Shown: positions 54,650 to 64,000, numbered from the stretch's first letter. The stretch: 64,000 bases of DNA from Psychroflexus torquis ATCC 700755 (GCF_000153485.2 NC_018721.1:1860001-1924000), one strand, 5' to 3'. The notes: generated by a model from the letters alone, not told the origin. Numbers and translations: made by a program.

Positions 54650-55042
54650 TCAACCTCTTTTTTTAGATAAAGTAATATTGACATCCTCCACATCGCCTCC
54701 CAATGGAGGATTTAGTTTAGCAACTTTAACTTTTGCCTTTTTCACTATCTCGAGTTCAGCGAAGATTCTATCTAAAATACGCTTAGCGACATGTTCCAGA
54801 AGTTTAGAAGCTATAGCCATTTCTTCCTTTACGATTTTATTGAGATGAACGTAATCTACTGTATCAGATAGCTCATCGGATTCCGCTGATATATCCAGAT
54901 TTGCATCAACACTTATATCCACTTTATAATCACTTCCTATCTTAGTTTCTTCTGGTAAACACCCGTGATAGGCATAAACTCTAATGTTATTTAAATTGAT
55001 TGTGTCCAAAGGTTTTTTAAACAAAGATAACCCCACTTTCAT
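54650..55042 (-). CDS. folB: Dihydroneopterin aldolase
   Basis: This 130-residue cytoplasmic enzyme converts dihydroneopterin to 6-hydroxymethyl-dihydropterin in folate synthesis. FolB motifs are INLNNIRVYAYHGCLPEETKIGSDYKVDI (catalytic Tyr/His/Glu region), DELSDTVDYVHLNKIVKEEM (substrate-binding), LLEHVAKRILDRIF and KVAKLNPPLGGDVEDVNITL. The length is typical. It stands alone, convergent with tRNA-Cys transcripts and divergent from the efflux operon. Confidence 0.93.
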   Translation of the reverse strand: MKVGLSLFKKPLDTINLNNIRVYAYHGCLPEETKIGSDYKVDISVDANLDISAESDELSDTVDYVHLNKIVKEEMAIASKLLEHVAKRILDRIFAELEIVKKAKVKVAKLNPPLGGDVEDVNITLSKKRG

Positions 55043-55165
55043 TTTATCTAAACTTTAAACATTATATAGTTTCATAAAAATTATTTAAATTTTAACACTT
55101 TAATAACAAGGTGCTCTGTAACGTTTCTAACATTTACAAGTCTTAATGGAAGTAACTACTCAATT

Positions 55166-55867
55166 ATGATAGAAATTAAAAATTTGCATAAGTCCTACAA
55201 AATGGGAAAGAACTCTCTTCACGTGTTGAAGGGAATCAATTTTAATGTTGAAGAGGGAGAATTGGTTGCTATTATGGGATCTTCTGGGTCTGGCAAGTCT
55301 ACGCTTCTTAACATTCTTGGAATGCTTGATGAAGCAGACCAAGGTTCATATACGTTAGACGGGGTGCCAATCAAAAATCTTAATGAGAAGCTTGCCGCTC
55401 AATATAGAAATAAGTTTTTAGGTTTTATTTTTCAATCTTTCAATTTAATCAATTACAAGTCTGCTATAGACAATGTCGCTCTTCCTTTGTTCTACCAAGG
55501 TATGAAAAGAGCGAAACGGATGGAAAGGTCTATGGCTTATCTTGAAAAAGTAGGCCTTGCAGATTGGGCTACTCATAAGCCTAATGAACTTTCGGGAGGA
55601 CAAAAACAAAGAGTTGCCATTGCAAGAGCATTAGCGAGTAATCCAAAAGTGCTACTTGCAGATGAGTTAACCGGAGCTTTAGATTCCAAAACGTCTTATG
55701 AAATCATGGATTTAATCCAAAAAATAAATGATGAAGGCAGGACTGTTTTAATAGTTACCCACGAGAAAGATATCGCTCAAATGACTAAGCGAATAGTGAA
55801 TCTAAAAGATGGTGTCATTATAGAAGATAAAAAAATAACCCAAGTAAGAGCAATGCAAAATGTTTAG
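55166..55867 (+). CDS. ABC transporter ATP-binding protein (MacB/LolD type)
   Basis: This 233-residue ATPase has Walker A GSSGSGKST (about 39-47), Q-loop FQSFNLI, signature LSGGQKQRVAIARAL (about 138-152), Walker B KVLLADELTGALD and H-loop VTHEK. It is the first gene of a five-gene operon. The next gene starts 8 bp before its stop. With the two permeases, adaptor and TolC-like protein downstream it forms a MacAB-TolC-like tripartite efflux pump with a separate ATPase. Confidence 0.95.
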   Translation: MIEIKNLHKSYKMGKNSLHVLKGINFNVEEGELVAIMGSSGSGKSTLLNILGMLDEADQGSYTLDGVPIKNLNEKLAAQYRNKFLGFIFQSFNLINYKSAIDNVALPLFYQGMKRAKRMERSMAYLEKVGLADWATHKPNELSGGQKQRVAIARALASNPKVLLADELTGALDSKTSYEIMDLIQKINDEGRTVLIVTHEKDIAQMTKRIVNLKDGVIIEDKKITQVRAMQNV

Positions 55868-57101
55868 TTTAGAACGTTGGCAAGAGGTTTTCGAAACCAT
55901 TTCAAAGAATATGTTAAGGACTTTTCTTACGGGGGTTTCAGTTGGTTCTGGGATTTTTATTCTTATTATATTGTTAGGAGTGAGTGTTGGCATGCAAAAT
56001 GGCATTGAAAAACAATTTAAAAACGACGCATCAAACATTATTAATATTTACCCAGGTACTACTAACTTAGCATACAAAGGCTTAAATCCTGGAAGAAGAA
56101 TTCAGTTTACCGATGAAGATTACGAACTGGCTTTAGGAGGTAAAGATGAAGTAGTTTATAAATCTTCGGTTTATCAAAATAGAGGTGGATTAATTTCCTA
56201 TAAAAAAGAATTTGGAAGCTATCGTGTGCAAGGAGTTATGCCTGATTTTCAGTATTTAGAGAATGCATCCATCATAGAAGGAAGATTTATCAATCAAAAC
56301 GATGTTGATAATTCTGAAAAGTATGTGGTTATTGGAAATCAAGTTAAAAAGGATTTATTTAAAGATAAATCGCCCTTAGGAGAATACATTATTATAAGAG
56401 ATTTAAATTATAAAGTGGTTGGAGTATTCACGGACCCAGGTGGAGATAGGGAAGAATCTCGTGTATTTTTGCCTATAACCACAACGCAAGTTGTCTCTGG
56501 TGCAGGAAATAAAATCAGATCTATGGGATTTACTTTACCTAAAATAGATGATTACGACGAAGCTTTAGCTATATCCAACAAATTTACAGCTCAAATTGAA
56601 CGCCAACTCAAAGCTAAATTACTGATTAGTCCTTTAGATACAAGCGGAATGTCTTTCAGTAATAACATTGAAAACACCAAAAATATTTATCAACTTATAT
56701 CTGCCATGAAAATATTTTTCTGGTTTGTTGGTATTGCCACTCTGATGGCAGGAATAATTGGGGTGAGTAATATTATGCTCATCATTGTTAAGGAACGCAC
56801 CAAAGAAATTGGCATCCGAAAAGCTTTAGGCGCTAGACCCATGTCTATCATTGGGATGGTTTTACATGAATCTATTTTTGTGACTGCTTTTTCTGGAATA
56901 ATCGGTTTAATTTTAGGCTTAGGTTTATTAGAAATTGTAGGGCCTATGTTTGAATTAGATTTTATGGTAAATCCATCGGTAGACTTCAGCATTGCCTTGA
57001 CCACAGTTGTTATTTTGGTTGTAGCAGGAGCTTTTGCTGGATTTTTCCCAGCATGGCGCGGAGCAAAAATTAAACCCATAGATGCATTAAGAGACGAATA
57101 A
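55860..57101 (+). CDS. MacB/FtsX-type ABC permease, subunit 1
   Basis: This 413-residue inner-membrane subunit has the MacB layout: one N-terminal helix (LRTFLTGVSVGSGIFILIILLGV), a large periplasmic MacB_PCD domain (about 50-270), then three FtsX helices with GVSNIMLIIVKERTKEIGIRKALGARP (about 295-325). It overlaps the ATPase gene by 8 bp and is followed after 1 bp by a paralogous permease. The two likely form a heterodimer. Confidence 0.93.
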   Translation: MFSLERWQEVFETISKNMLRTFLTGVSVGSGIFILIILLGVSVGMQNGIEKQFKNDASNIINIYPGTTNLAYKGLNPGRRIQFTDEDYELALGGKDEVVYKSSVYQNRGGLISYKKEFGSYRVQGVMPDFQYLENASIIEGRFINQNDVDNSEKYVVIGNQVKKDLFKDKSPLGEYIIIRDLNYKVVGVFTDPGGDREESRVFLPITTTQVVSGAGNKIRSMGFTLPKIDDYDEALAISNKFTAQIERQLKAKLLISPLDTSGMSFSNNIENTKNIYQLISAMKIFFWFVGIATLMAGIIGVSNIMLIIVKERTKEIGIRKALGARPMSIIGMVLHESIFVTAFSGIIGLILGLGLLEIVGPMFELDFMVNPSVDFSIALTTVVILVVAGAFAGFFPAWRGAKIKPIDALRDE

Positions 57102-57102
57102 T

Positions 57103-58362
57103 ATGTTTAATAGAGACAAATGGAATGAAGTAATTGAATCACTATCCTCTAATATATTTAGGACGGTGCTTACCGCCTTTGGTGTATTTTGGGGAATTTT
57201 TATTCTTGTACTTTTACTAGCAGCTGGAAATGGTTTGGAGAATGGTGTGAAAGGGATATTCTCAGGTATATCAACCAACTCCATGTTTATGTGGACTCAG
57301 ACTGCTTCGAGACCTTACGATGGTTTGCCGAAAGGAAGACGTTACAACTTTGACGTCAATGATATAACGGCTATTGAACAAAAAGTGAATGGTTTAAAAT
57401 ATGTCTCTCCAAGAAACCAACTTGGTGGATTTGGAGGATCTAACAATGTAGTTCGAGGCTTAAAAAACGGAGATTTTTATGTGTCTGGAGACTATCCTGA
57501 AATCTTGAATCAGGAATCTTTGAAGATTTTAAGAGGGCGTTTTATCAATCAAAATGACATAGAAAACAAGCGTAAAGTTGCCGTTATTGGCGAAGGTGTT
57601 TTGAATGAACTTTATGAAATTGATGAAGATCCACTGGGTACTTACATCAAGGTCAATAGTGTAAATTTTATGGTGATTGGCGTTTATAAAAAACGTGGAT
57701 TTGGCGGTGGTGATGCTGAGGAAGAACAAAAAAAAGTTTACACTCCTTTTACAGCTTTCTCTCAAGCCTTTAACTATGGAGAGGTTGTAGGCTGGATAGC
57801 CATTACAGCAGAAGATGATTTTTCGATTACCAGTTTAAAAGAACAAATTTTTAGCATCATCAAAACCAACCATCGAATTCATCCAGAAGATGATCGTGCA
57901 ATTGGCAACTTCGATTTATACGAACAATTTTCAAAAATACAAGGTTTGTTTATTGCCTTAAATGCAGTTGCCTATTTTGTAGGAATTTTGATTTTACTCT
58001 CCGGAGTAATCGGTATTAGCAATATCATGTTGATTGTGGTAAAAGAACGTACCAACGAAATTGGTGTAAGACGTGCCCTTGGTGCAACGCCATGGGAAAT
58101 TCGTGGACAAATTTTATTCGAATCCGTTTTTTTAACTATAATTGCTGGAATGGCAGGAATTGTTTTTGCCACAGGAATTCTAGGACTAATTAATCAATTT
58201 TTACCAAAAGATAGTGATATCCCATTTGTGAATCCAAGCGTAGATTTGCAAACCGTTATTATTGCCTTAACCATATTAATCATTACTGGATTGTTAGCCG
58301 GATTTATTCCTGCCCAAAATGCAATAAAAGTAAAACCAGTTGATGCCTTACGTACTGAATAA
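57103..58362 (+). CDS. MacB/FtsX-type ABC permease, subunit 2
   Basis: This 419-residue paralogue of the preceding gene has the same layout: an N-terminal helix (VLTAFGVFWGIFILVLLLAAG), a periplasmic domain, and an FtsX C-terminus with GISNIMLIVVKERTNEIGVRRALGATPWEIRGQI. It ends FIPAQNAIKVKPVDALRTE. It is co-transcribed with the first subunit (1-bp gap). Confidence 0.93.
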   Translation: MFNRDKWNEVIESLSSNIFRTVLTAFGVFWGIFILVLLLAAGNGLENGVKGIFSGISTNSMFMWTQTASRPYDGLPKGRRYNFDVNDITAIEQKVNGLKYVSPRNQLGGFGGSNNVVRGLKNGDFYVSGDYPEILNQESLKILRGRFINQNDIENKRKVAVIGEGVLNELYEIDEDPLGTYIKVNSVNFMVIGVYKKRGFGGGDAEEEQKKVYTPFTAFSQAFNYGEVVGWIAITAEDDFSITSLKEQIFSIIKTNHRIHPEDDRAIGNFDLYEQFSKIQGLFIALNAVAYFVGILILLSGVIGISNIMLIVVKERTNEIGVRRALGATPWEIRGQILFESVFLTIIAGMAGIVFATGILGLINQFLPKDSDIPFVNPSVDLQTVIIALTILIITGLLAGFIPAQNAIKVKPVDALRTE

Positions 58363-58391
58363 AAACTAAAAGAACTAATACCTAAATAAAA

Positions 58392-59513
58392 ATGAAGAAA
58401 GTCGTTACCATTGTTGTTATATTAATCATCGTTTCGCTCTTTGGTGGATCCCTGTATTATTTGTATCAAAAAAATCAAGAGAGTCTATTAGTTTTTCAAA
58501 CTGAGCAATCTACTGTTGAAACTATAATTAGGAAAACAGTTGCTACGGGAACTTTAAAACCACGTGAAGAGGTAGAAGTAAAACCCAACATCTCAGGAAT
58601 TGTAGATGTATTATTGGTTAAGCCTGGTGATATGGTTCAAGTTGGAGATTTAGTAGCTCAACTGAAAGTAGTGCCAAATATAACTAGCTTGAATTCTGCT
58701 AAAAACCAATTGCGACAAACTAGAATTAATTTAGAAAACGAAAATAAACTGTTTAATCGTCAAAAGGAATTATTTGAAAAAGGTGTGATTTCTGCAAACG
58801 ATTTTGATTTGGCTAAAAATGCTATGGACAATGCAAAGCAAAACGTAGCTGCTGCTGAAGAAAATTACGAAATCATTCAAACGGGAACAACTCAAGATGC
58901 AGGTAACGCTGCAACAACCGAAATAAAAGCGCGCATCTCTGGAATGGTACTCAATGTGCCTATTAAAGTTGGTAACCAAGTAATTGAAGCCAACAACTTT
59001 AATGAAGGAACAACCATAGCTACCATTGCCAAAGTAGACGATATGATTTTTGAAGGCAAAGTAGATGAGTCTGAAGTTGGAAAAATTAAAGAAAACCTTC
59101 CTCTTGAAATTACAGTAGGTGCTATAGAAAACACAACTTTCGATGCCATTTTAGATTACATCGCTCCACAAGGAGTAGAAGAAAATGGTGCTGTACAATT
59201 TGAAATTGAAGGCAGCTTAAAAGAGACCAAAGGCATATTTATTCGTGCAGGTTTAAGCGCAAACGCTTCTATTATTCTTGAAAAAGCAGAAGATGTGATG
59301 GCTATTAAAGAAGCCTTAATTCAATTTGATAGAGAAACCAAAGCTCCTTTTGTGGAAGTAGAAGTAGGCAATCAAGAATTTGAACGTCGTGATATCGAAC
59401 TCGGCCTTAGTGACGGTATAAACGTTCACGTAAAGTCTGGTATAGTTAAAGATGATAAAATAAAAATTTGGAACAGAGTTGAAAGACCAATTTCTAAATC
59501 GTCTAGAAGATAA
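58392..59513 (+). CDS. Periplasmic adaptor subunit (MacA/HlyD-like)
   Basis: This 373-residue membrane-fusion protein has an N-terminal anchor helix (VVTIVVILIIVSLFGGSLYYL). The lipoyl-like halves are PREEVEVKPNISGIVDVLLVKPGDMVQVGDLVAQL and ARISGMVLNVPIKVGNQVIE, on either side of a helical hairpin (about 105-175). A beta-barrel domain and a membrane-proximal domain follow. It links the ABC permeases to the TolC-like outer-membrane channel encoded next. Confidence 0.93.
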   Translation: MKKVVTIVVILIIVSLFGGSLYYLYQKNQESLLVFQTEQSTVETIIRKTVATGTLKPREEVEVKPNISGIVDVLLVKPGDMVQVGDLVAQLKVVPNITSLNSAKNQLRQTRINLENENKLFNRQKELFEKGVISANDFDLAKNAMDNAKQNVAAAEENYEIIQTGTTQDAGNAATTEIKARISGMVLNVPIKVGNQVIEANNFNEGTTIATIAKVDDMIFEGKVDESEVGKIKENLPLEITVGAIENTTFDAILDYIAPQGVEENGAVQFEIEGSLKETKGIFIRAGLSANASIILEKAEDVMAIKEALIQFDRETKAPFVEVEVGNQEFERRDIELGLSDGINVHVKSGIVKDDKIKIWNRVERPISKSSRR

Positions 59514-59522
59514 TTAAAGATT

Positions 59523-60974
59523 ATGAAAATGAAATTTACCTTATCAATATTAAGTGTTATACTCTTAGGATGTTTTTCTGGTCTTAATGCGCAAAACGAT
59601 ATACCTGCAAGATGGACTCTTGAGGCTTGTGTAAAATATGCCATGGATAATAATATATCCATTAAGCAATCGATGCTCGATCTAGAAACCGCAGACATCA
59701 GTAGAAGTGAAGCTATAGGAAACTACCTGCCTTCACTTAATGGAAATTCTAACAATACCTGGAACTCTGGTTTAACTCAAAATATAACCACAGGAGTTCT
59801 GGAGAGTCAAGTGACTCGTAACTTTTCTGTAAATGCAACCTCAGGAATAACCATATTTGACGGTTTACGAAATTTAAGAGTATTCCAGAGAGCTAAACTA
59901 GAGCAACTGGCAAGTCAGTATTCACTTCAATTGATGAAAGATGATATTGCGTTATTTGTAGCAAATGCTTATTTACAGATCCTTGTCAATAAACAGCAAC
60001 TTGAAGTTTTAATAGAGCAAAATAATGTAACTCAGGAGCAAATTGAACAAACACGAAAAACTGTAGAGATAGGAACTGCCCCTCAGGGAGACTTGTTAGA
60101 AATTAAGGCCACAAATGCAGATGAAGAACAACAAATCGTTGTCGCTGAAAATAATTTAAGAATCTCTAAAATCAGCTTAGCGCAAACACTACTTATAAAA
60201 AATTATCAAAATTTTGATATTGCAGATGAGGAGTATAACGTCCCTATCACAGATATCATGTCTAAAACACCTGAAGAGATTATTGCAAAATCAAGGGAAG
60301 AGCGTTACGAAGTTAAAGTGGCAGAGCAAAATGTAGACTTAGCTGTAAAAGATGTTCAAATAGCTAGATCACAGCTTTACCCGTCATTAAGCGGATTTGT
60401 CAACTACAACACCAGAGAAACAGATAGAGACAGAACAGTTCAAGGCGGTCTAGATCCAAACAGTCCCACCAGACAAATTGGAATTCTAGAGTCTACAGGA
60501 GGAGCTGTAGTCGTTCCAAATTTTCAATTCCAAACCATAGGGCCGAGAAATTTTATAGACCAATTGTGGAGAAATGACGGTTTAACTTATGGTGTACAAC
60601 TTGATATTCCGGTTTTCAATGGTTTTGCAACAAGAAACTCTATTAAGAGAGCGGAAGTGAATACCAGACGTGCAGAATTTCAGCTGGAGCAAGCTGAATT
60701 GGATTTGGAATCCAATGTATATCAAGCTTATGTTGATGCTCAGGGATCGGCCAAAGCTTATGAAGCAGCCTTAAAAGCTGTCGAGTCTCAAGAACTAGCT
60801 TTTGAGTATGCTCAGCAACGCTTTGAAGTTGGTGTGTCTAATGCTTTTGAACTAAGTCAATCTAAATTTAGATTAACAAATGCAGAAAACAGATTAATTA
60901 ATTCTAAATACGACTATATTTTCAACTTAAAAGTCTTAGAATTGTTTTTTGGAATTCGAATTATTAACTATTAA
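59523..60974 (+). CDS. TolC-family outer-membrane channel
   Basis: This 483-residue outer-membrane efflux protein has a signal peptide (MKMKFTLSILSVILLGCFSGLNA) and two OEP (outer-membrane efflux) halves. Each half has long amphipathic helices (LEACVKYAMDNNISIKQS..., AQQRFEVGVSNAFELSQSKFRLTNAENRLINSKYDYIFN). It is the last pump gene, 9 bp behind the adaptor. A +1 Cys after the leader (LLGC) could also make it a lipoprotein, as in some OEP members. Confidence 0.92.
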   Translation: MKMKFTLSILSVILLGCFSGLNAQNDIPARWTLEACVKYAMDNNISIKQSMLDLETADISRSEAIGNYLPSLNGNSNNTWNSGLTQNITTGVLESQVTRNFSVNATSGITIFDGLRNLRVFQRAKLEQLASQYSLQLMKDDIALFVANAYLQILVNKQQLEVLIEQNNVTQEQIEQTRKTVEIGTAPQGDLLEIKATNADEEQQIVVAENNLRISKISLAQTLLIKNYQNFDIADEEYNVPITDIMSKTPEEIIAKSREERYEVKVAEQNVDLAVKDVQIARSQLYPSLSGFVNYNTRETDRDRTVQGGLDPNSPTRQIGILESTGGAVVVPNFQFQTIGPRNFIDQLWRNDGLTYGVQLDIPVFNGFATRNSIKRAEVNTRRAEFQLEQAELDLESNVYQAYVDAQGSAKAYEAALKAVESQELAFEYAQQRFEVGVSNAFELSQSKFRLTNAENRLINSKYDYIFNLKVLELFFGIRIINY

Positions 60975-60985
60975 ACCCTTATTTA

Positions 60986-61648
60986 TTGAGTTTGATTCTT
61001 TGTATTGAAACCTCTACAACTAATTGTTCTATAAGCATTGGAAAAGAGGGACATCTGCTAGCCTTAAAGGAGATAGACAATAAGAACTTTTCACATTCTG
61101 AACAGTTACATACGTTTATTAAAGAGCTACTACACTCTGAGAATATATCTATCAAAGAACTTAGTGCCGTTTCTATAAGTAAGGGTCCTGGCTCTTATAC
61201 AGGTTTAAGGATAGGCGTTTCTGCAGCGAAAGGTCTAGCCTATGCCCTAGACATTCCTCTCATTTCTGTATCGACCTTGTTGTGTTTAGCAAAGCAGATC
61301 GATGTCGATAAAGCGGTCATCATCCCAATGATAGATGCTAGAAGAATGGAAGTCTATTCTGAAATTTTTAATGCTAGTTTTGAAAGTAAGCGAGGAATTA
61401 AGGCTGAAATATTGGAGGAAACCTCATTCCATCAGGAATTAGATACAAATGAAGTTCACTTTATAGGAAATGGTGTGGAAAAATTTCAAGCGATCTGCAG
61501 CCATCCCAATGCTATTTTTCACAAAGAAAAACTCCCGTCTGCAAAGGAGCAATGCCCTATAGCGAAACGGAAGTTTGATAATGGTGATTTTGAGAATGTG
61601 GCTTATTTTGAGCCTTATTACCTCAAAGATTTTGTGAGTAATAGTTAA
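60986..61648 (+). CDS. tsaB: tRNA threonylcarbamoyladenosine biosynthesis protein TsaB
   Basis: This 220-residue inactive protease-like scaffold of the TsaBDE complex is needed for t6A37 modification of ANN-reading tRNAs. The start is the TTG at 60986 (MSLILCIETSTTNCSISIGK). Motifs are the ASKHA-like N-terminus, LSAVSISKGPGSYTGLRIGVSAAKGLAYAL (about 58-87), and IPMIDARRMEVYSEIF. It follows the TolC gene by 11 bp and probably shares its transcript, but is functionally separate. Confidence 0.93.
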   Translation: MSLILCIETSTTNCSISIGKEGHLLALKEIDNKNFSHSEQLHTFIKELLHSENISIKELSAVSISKGPGSYTGLRIGVSAAKGLAYALDIPLISVSTLLCLAKQIDVDKAVIIPMIDARRMEVYSEIFNASFESKRGIKAEILEETSFHQELDTNEVHFIGNGVEKFQAICSHPNAIFHKEKLPSAKEQCPIAKRKFDNGDFENVAYFEPYYLKDFVSNS

Positions 61649-61652
61649 TTAA

Positions 61653-62411
61653 CTAAAGAGAATTATAATAGGATATAGTTCGTTTTAGTTCGTTTTCAAG
61701 TTCTTTATCGGTTCCTCTAAACTTGAATTTGTTAGATTTAATAAAATCTTTCATTACCTCTTTTTCGTTATTTTCAAAAGAATCTAAAATATCCCATCTA
61801 TCGGCTTCTATAGAAGAAAAGGTTTGACCTGAATCTTTAGAAATATAATAAGTAAAATTTGTAATCAACTGAGGAGGAGTATCTCTTTGGTAGGTGGTTG
61901 ACGCTCGTTTTGCTGATATATAATTCTGATAGTATTTTTTGAATAAAACAATTTTTTTATCTTCACTGTTTAAGACCTCTAAATAGCCGCTATCGCCATC
62001 AAAAAAGATTTCATCATTAAAATAGAGCTTGAACAACTTTCCTTCAACTAAGTACTCGTAAATATCTACTCTTTTTAGAACCATTGTTTGTACTAGGTCC
62101 ATTTTCAATTCATTCTCATACTTTACCTCAACTTGATCATAAAAGATATTATATCTCAAATTGGCCTTAATTTTTGATTTTTCTTTGGAGTTATTGATAA
62201 TAACTCCCGACTTGAATTCTTCAGTAAGAAACGGAGAACCTTCAATGTCTTTTAAATTCATTTGTCCATCTTCGGTATCGATAGTGTATATATCGCCAGA
62301 TTCACGGACGACTAGTTCTCGGAGAAATTCTCCCTGACCAGCGTATTGAGCATTAACTTCAGAAGAAAATAGAACCAAAATTAATAGACTTAAAGAAACA
62401 TAATTTTTCAT
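61653..62411 (-). CDS. Secreted hypothetical protein
   Basis: This 252-residue protein has a signal peptide (MKNYVSLSLLILVLFSSEVNAQ). It is beta-rich and lysine-rich, with no motif I recognise. The pattern (QVEVKYENELKMDLVQTMVLKR, DEIFFDGDSGYLEVL) resembles uncharacterised flavobacterial periplasmic proteins. It is convergent with tsaB (4-bp gap between stops) and follows the mechanosensitive channel gene after 32 bp. Confidence 0.75.
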   Translation of the reverse strand: MKNYVSLSLLILVLFSSEVNAQYAGQGEFLRELVVRESGDIYTIDTEDGQMNLKDIEGSPFLTEEFKSGVIINNSKEKSKIKANLRYNIFYDQVEVKYENELKMDLVQTMVLKRVDIYEYLVEGKLFKLYFNDEIFFDGDSGYLEVLNSEDKKIVLFKKYYQNYISAKRASTTYQRDTPPQLITNFTYYISKDSGQTFSSIEADRWDILDSFENNEKEVMKDFIKSNKFKFRGTDKELENELKRTISYYNSL

Positions 62412-62443
62412 AATAATTTTTTTCTTAATAAATATAACAAAAA

Positions 62444-63295
62444 TTATTTAACTTTCTTATTCATATCGTATAAATGTACATCGCGTTGTGGAAATGGAAA
62501 GGAAATTCCTGCATCTTCAAGTTCCATTTTTAGCTTTTCAATCGTATCAAAGTGTAATTCCCAGAAATCGTCTTGATTAGCCCAAAATCGTAAAGACAAA
62601 TCAACGGAATTATCTCCTAAACCTCCTACAAAAACAACGGGAGCAGGATCTTTTAAAACGCGTTCATCAGAATTAACGATGTTTAATAAGACTTCTCTAG
62701 ATTTTTTAATGTCACTATCGTAGGAAATTCCAACGGTCATTACATTTCTGCGAGTAGGCTCATAAGAATAATTGGTCACTTTATTATTGCTTAATTGACC
62801 GTTAGGAATAACAATGCGCTGATTGTTTGGAGTTGTTAGAATCGTATAAAAAATACTGATCTCGGTCACTGAACCTGATTCCTCCTGAGCTTCAATAAAA
62901 TCGCCAACCCGAAATGGTTTCAGTATAATAATGAGAACCCCTCCAGCAAAGTTGGAAAGCGATCCTTGTAAAGCAAGACCGATAGCTAAACCCGCTGCTG
63001 CCAAAATTGCTGCAAACGAAGTGGTTTCTACACCAAGTTTTGTAATGATGACAATAAACAAAAGGATTTTGAGCACTATGCCCAAGATACTTAAGGCAAA
63101 ACCTCTTACGCCTCGGTCTACCTCGCGTTTTTCCATTATTTTTCTTAAACGACCTATAATCAATTTTATGACCCATAACCCTAGGATCAAGAGAACTATA
63201 GCAGCGATGATACTTGGAAGATAGGTTAAGATGCTGTCTAGCAAATAATTTGCATATTCGCCAACACTGTCAGTTGAAATGTTTTCCATGAGCAA
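62444..63295 (-). CDS. MscS-family mechanosensitive ion channel
   Basis: This 283-residue inner-membrane channel has three N-terminal helices. The pore-lining TM3 is AAAGLAIGLALQGSLSNFAGGVLIIILKPFRVGDFI (about 95-130), with the Gly/Ala packing typical of MscS. The beta domain follows (SVTEISIFYTILTTPNNQRIVIPNGQLSNNKVTNYS), then the alpha/beta vestibule. Length equals E. coli MscS. It releases solutes on hypo-osmotic shock. Confidence 0.95.
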   Translation of the reverse strand: MLMENISTDSVGEYANYLLDSILTYLPSIIAAIVLLILGLWVIKLIIGRLRKIMEKREVDRGVRGFALSILGIVLKILLFIVIITKLGVETTSFAAILAAAGLAIGLALQGSLSNFAGGVLIIILKPFRVGDFIEAQEESGSVTEISIFYTILTTPNNQRIVIPNGQLSNNKVTNYSYEPTRRNVMTVGISYDSDIKKSREVLLNIVNSDERVLKDPAPVVFVGGLGDNSVDLSLRFWANQDDFWELHFDTIEKLKMELEDAGISFPFPQRDVHLYDMNKKVK

Positions 63296-63319
63296 TGATT
63301 TTTTAATAATATAAATATA

Positions 63320-64000
63320 TCAATTAATTGTTGAACCATTTTCAACGTCTCCAGACGGATCTGGGTTCACAAAGGTCAATTTTCCAGAGGAATCTTCAGT
63401 CATTAAAATCATCCCTTCGCTTAAGGTGCCTTTAAGTGTAATAGGTTTAAGATTGACGACAACACTTACTTTACGACCAATAAGCTCTTCTGGCTTATAA
63501 TGTTCTGCAATTCCAGAAACTATAGTTCTTTGATCTAAACCAGTATCTACGGTGAGTACCATTAATTTTTTGGTCTTTGCCTTTTTCTCTGCCGTTATTA
63601 TGGTTCCTACTCTAAGATCGAGTTTGGAGAAATCTTCAAAAGTAGCTACTTCTTTTTGGGGTTCTAGTTCTTTCTCTTCATTTTCTATTTTGGAAGCTTC
63701 AAGTTTATCTACTTGCTTTTGTATCTCCTCCTCTTCAATTTTACTAAAAAGGAATTCAGCTGTATTGATGTTATGATGAGAAGGAAGCAATTCATCTAGT
63801 TTCGAAATATCATTCCAAAATGGATGAGAAAAGCCTTCAAAATTGAGCATGGTTTTCAATTTTAAAGCGGTAAAAGGTAAAAAAGGCTCACTTAAGACTG
63901 CTAAAGCACTTGACACTTGCAAAGCCACATACATAATCGTAGATGTTCGCTCAGGATTTGTCTTTTGCAGTTTCCAAGGCTCTTCATCAGCTAGATATTT
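63320..64000 (-). CDS. metG: Methionyl-tRNA synthetase, C-terminal part (cut by window edge)
   Basis: The frame is open from the right window edge to the stop at 63320. Visible residues start KYLADEEPWKLQKTNPERTSTIMYVALQVSSALAVLSEPFLPFTALKL, the MetRS anticodon-binding helical domain. A linker rich in Glu and Lys follows, then the C-terminal tRNA-binding/dimerisation OB domain (FSKLDLRVGTIITAEKKAKTKKLMVLTVDTG...IVSGIAEHY). The catalytic Rossmann fold and KMSKS loop would lie outside the window. Confidence 0.95.
   Translation of the reverse strand, partial: KYLADEEPWKLQKTNPERTSTIMYVALQVSSALAVLSEPFLPFTALKLKTMLNFEGFSHPFWNDISKLDELLPSHHNINTAEFLFSKIEEEEIQKQVDKLEASKIENEEKELEPQKEVATFEDFSKLDLRVGTIITAEKKAKTKKLMVLTVDTGLDQRTIVSGIAEHYKPEELIGRKVSVVVNLKPITLKGTLSEGMILMTEDSSGKLTFVNPDPSGDVENGSTIN

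Overview
The window comes from a low-GC member of the Bacteroidota, almost certainly a marine-type Flavobacteriaceae. The evidence is two secreted proteins with C-terminal type IX secretion (Por/T9SS) sorting domains, a CarboxypepD-reg/TonB receptor with a thioredoxin-like partner, Bacteroidota promoter signals, and many flavobacterial insertion sequences. Housekeeping genes lie at the right end (tRNA-Cys, folB, a MacAB/TolC-type efflux operon, tsaB, mscS-type channel, metG). Most of 1-54 kb is accessory DNA shaped by repeated insertion and decay.

Layout. 0-2.5 kb: N-terminal part of a CPBP intramembrane protease and a two-gene ABC exporter. 2.9-8.5 kb: a CHRD/cupredoxin lipoprotein, an intact IS66 element with an 8-bp target duplication, and an S41 peptidase. 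9.3-12.4 kb: a CDF cation transporter, a carboxypeptidase-regulatory-domain protein and a HigBA toxin-antitoxin pair. 12.5-22.4 kb: a decayed defence island with a KilA-N remnant, a 1,252-codon restriction-endonuclease/NACHT protein broken by one in-frame stop, an hsdM remnant, an apparently intact AbiE-type pair, and a second AbiE-type pair whose toxin is decayed. The AbiE/HsdM block is stacked against the 3' end of an RluA-type pseudouridine synthase gene, and partial copies of that 3' end separate the modules. 23.9-33.8 kb: an aldehyde dehydrogenase, an AraC pseudogene broken by a MITE that was itself entered by an IS630 element, a 1,356-residue secreted phosphoesterase with a membrane-protein partner, and an intact AraC paralogue. 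33.9-41.5 kb: single minus-strand genes (HAD, P-loop kinase, two proteins with HEPN-like motifs, WD40, esterase) among MITEs and IS relics. 41.5-46.2 kb: a metal-linked operon (SOD-like protein lacking two metal ligands, a small TPR-like protein, TonB receptor, thioredoxin) divergent from a broken DtxR-type regulator, with a DtxR-like palindrome between them. 46.2-51.8 kb: two IS4-family copies, one interrupted by an IS1595 element, around a truncated gene. 52.3-54.1 kb: a DUF285-repeat T9SS protein.

Two signals stand out at larger scale. (1) About five copies of a ~115-130 bp structured repeat lie in the same orientation. Three abut single genes at 10-30 bp, so those genes look like cassettes, although no integrase is present and the attC consensus does not fit. 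(2) Defence modules have accumulated serially at the rluA 3' end, with duplicated target and IS110 relic sequence. I could run no database search; family calls rest on recognised motifs and gene order.
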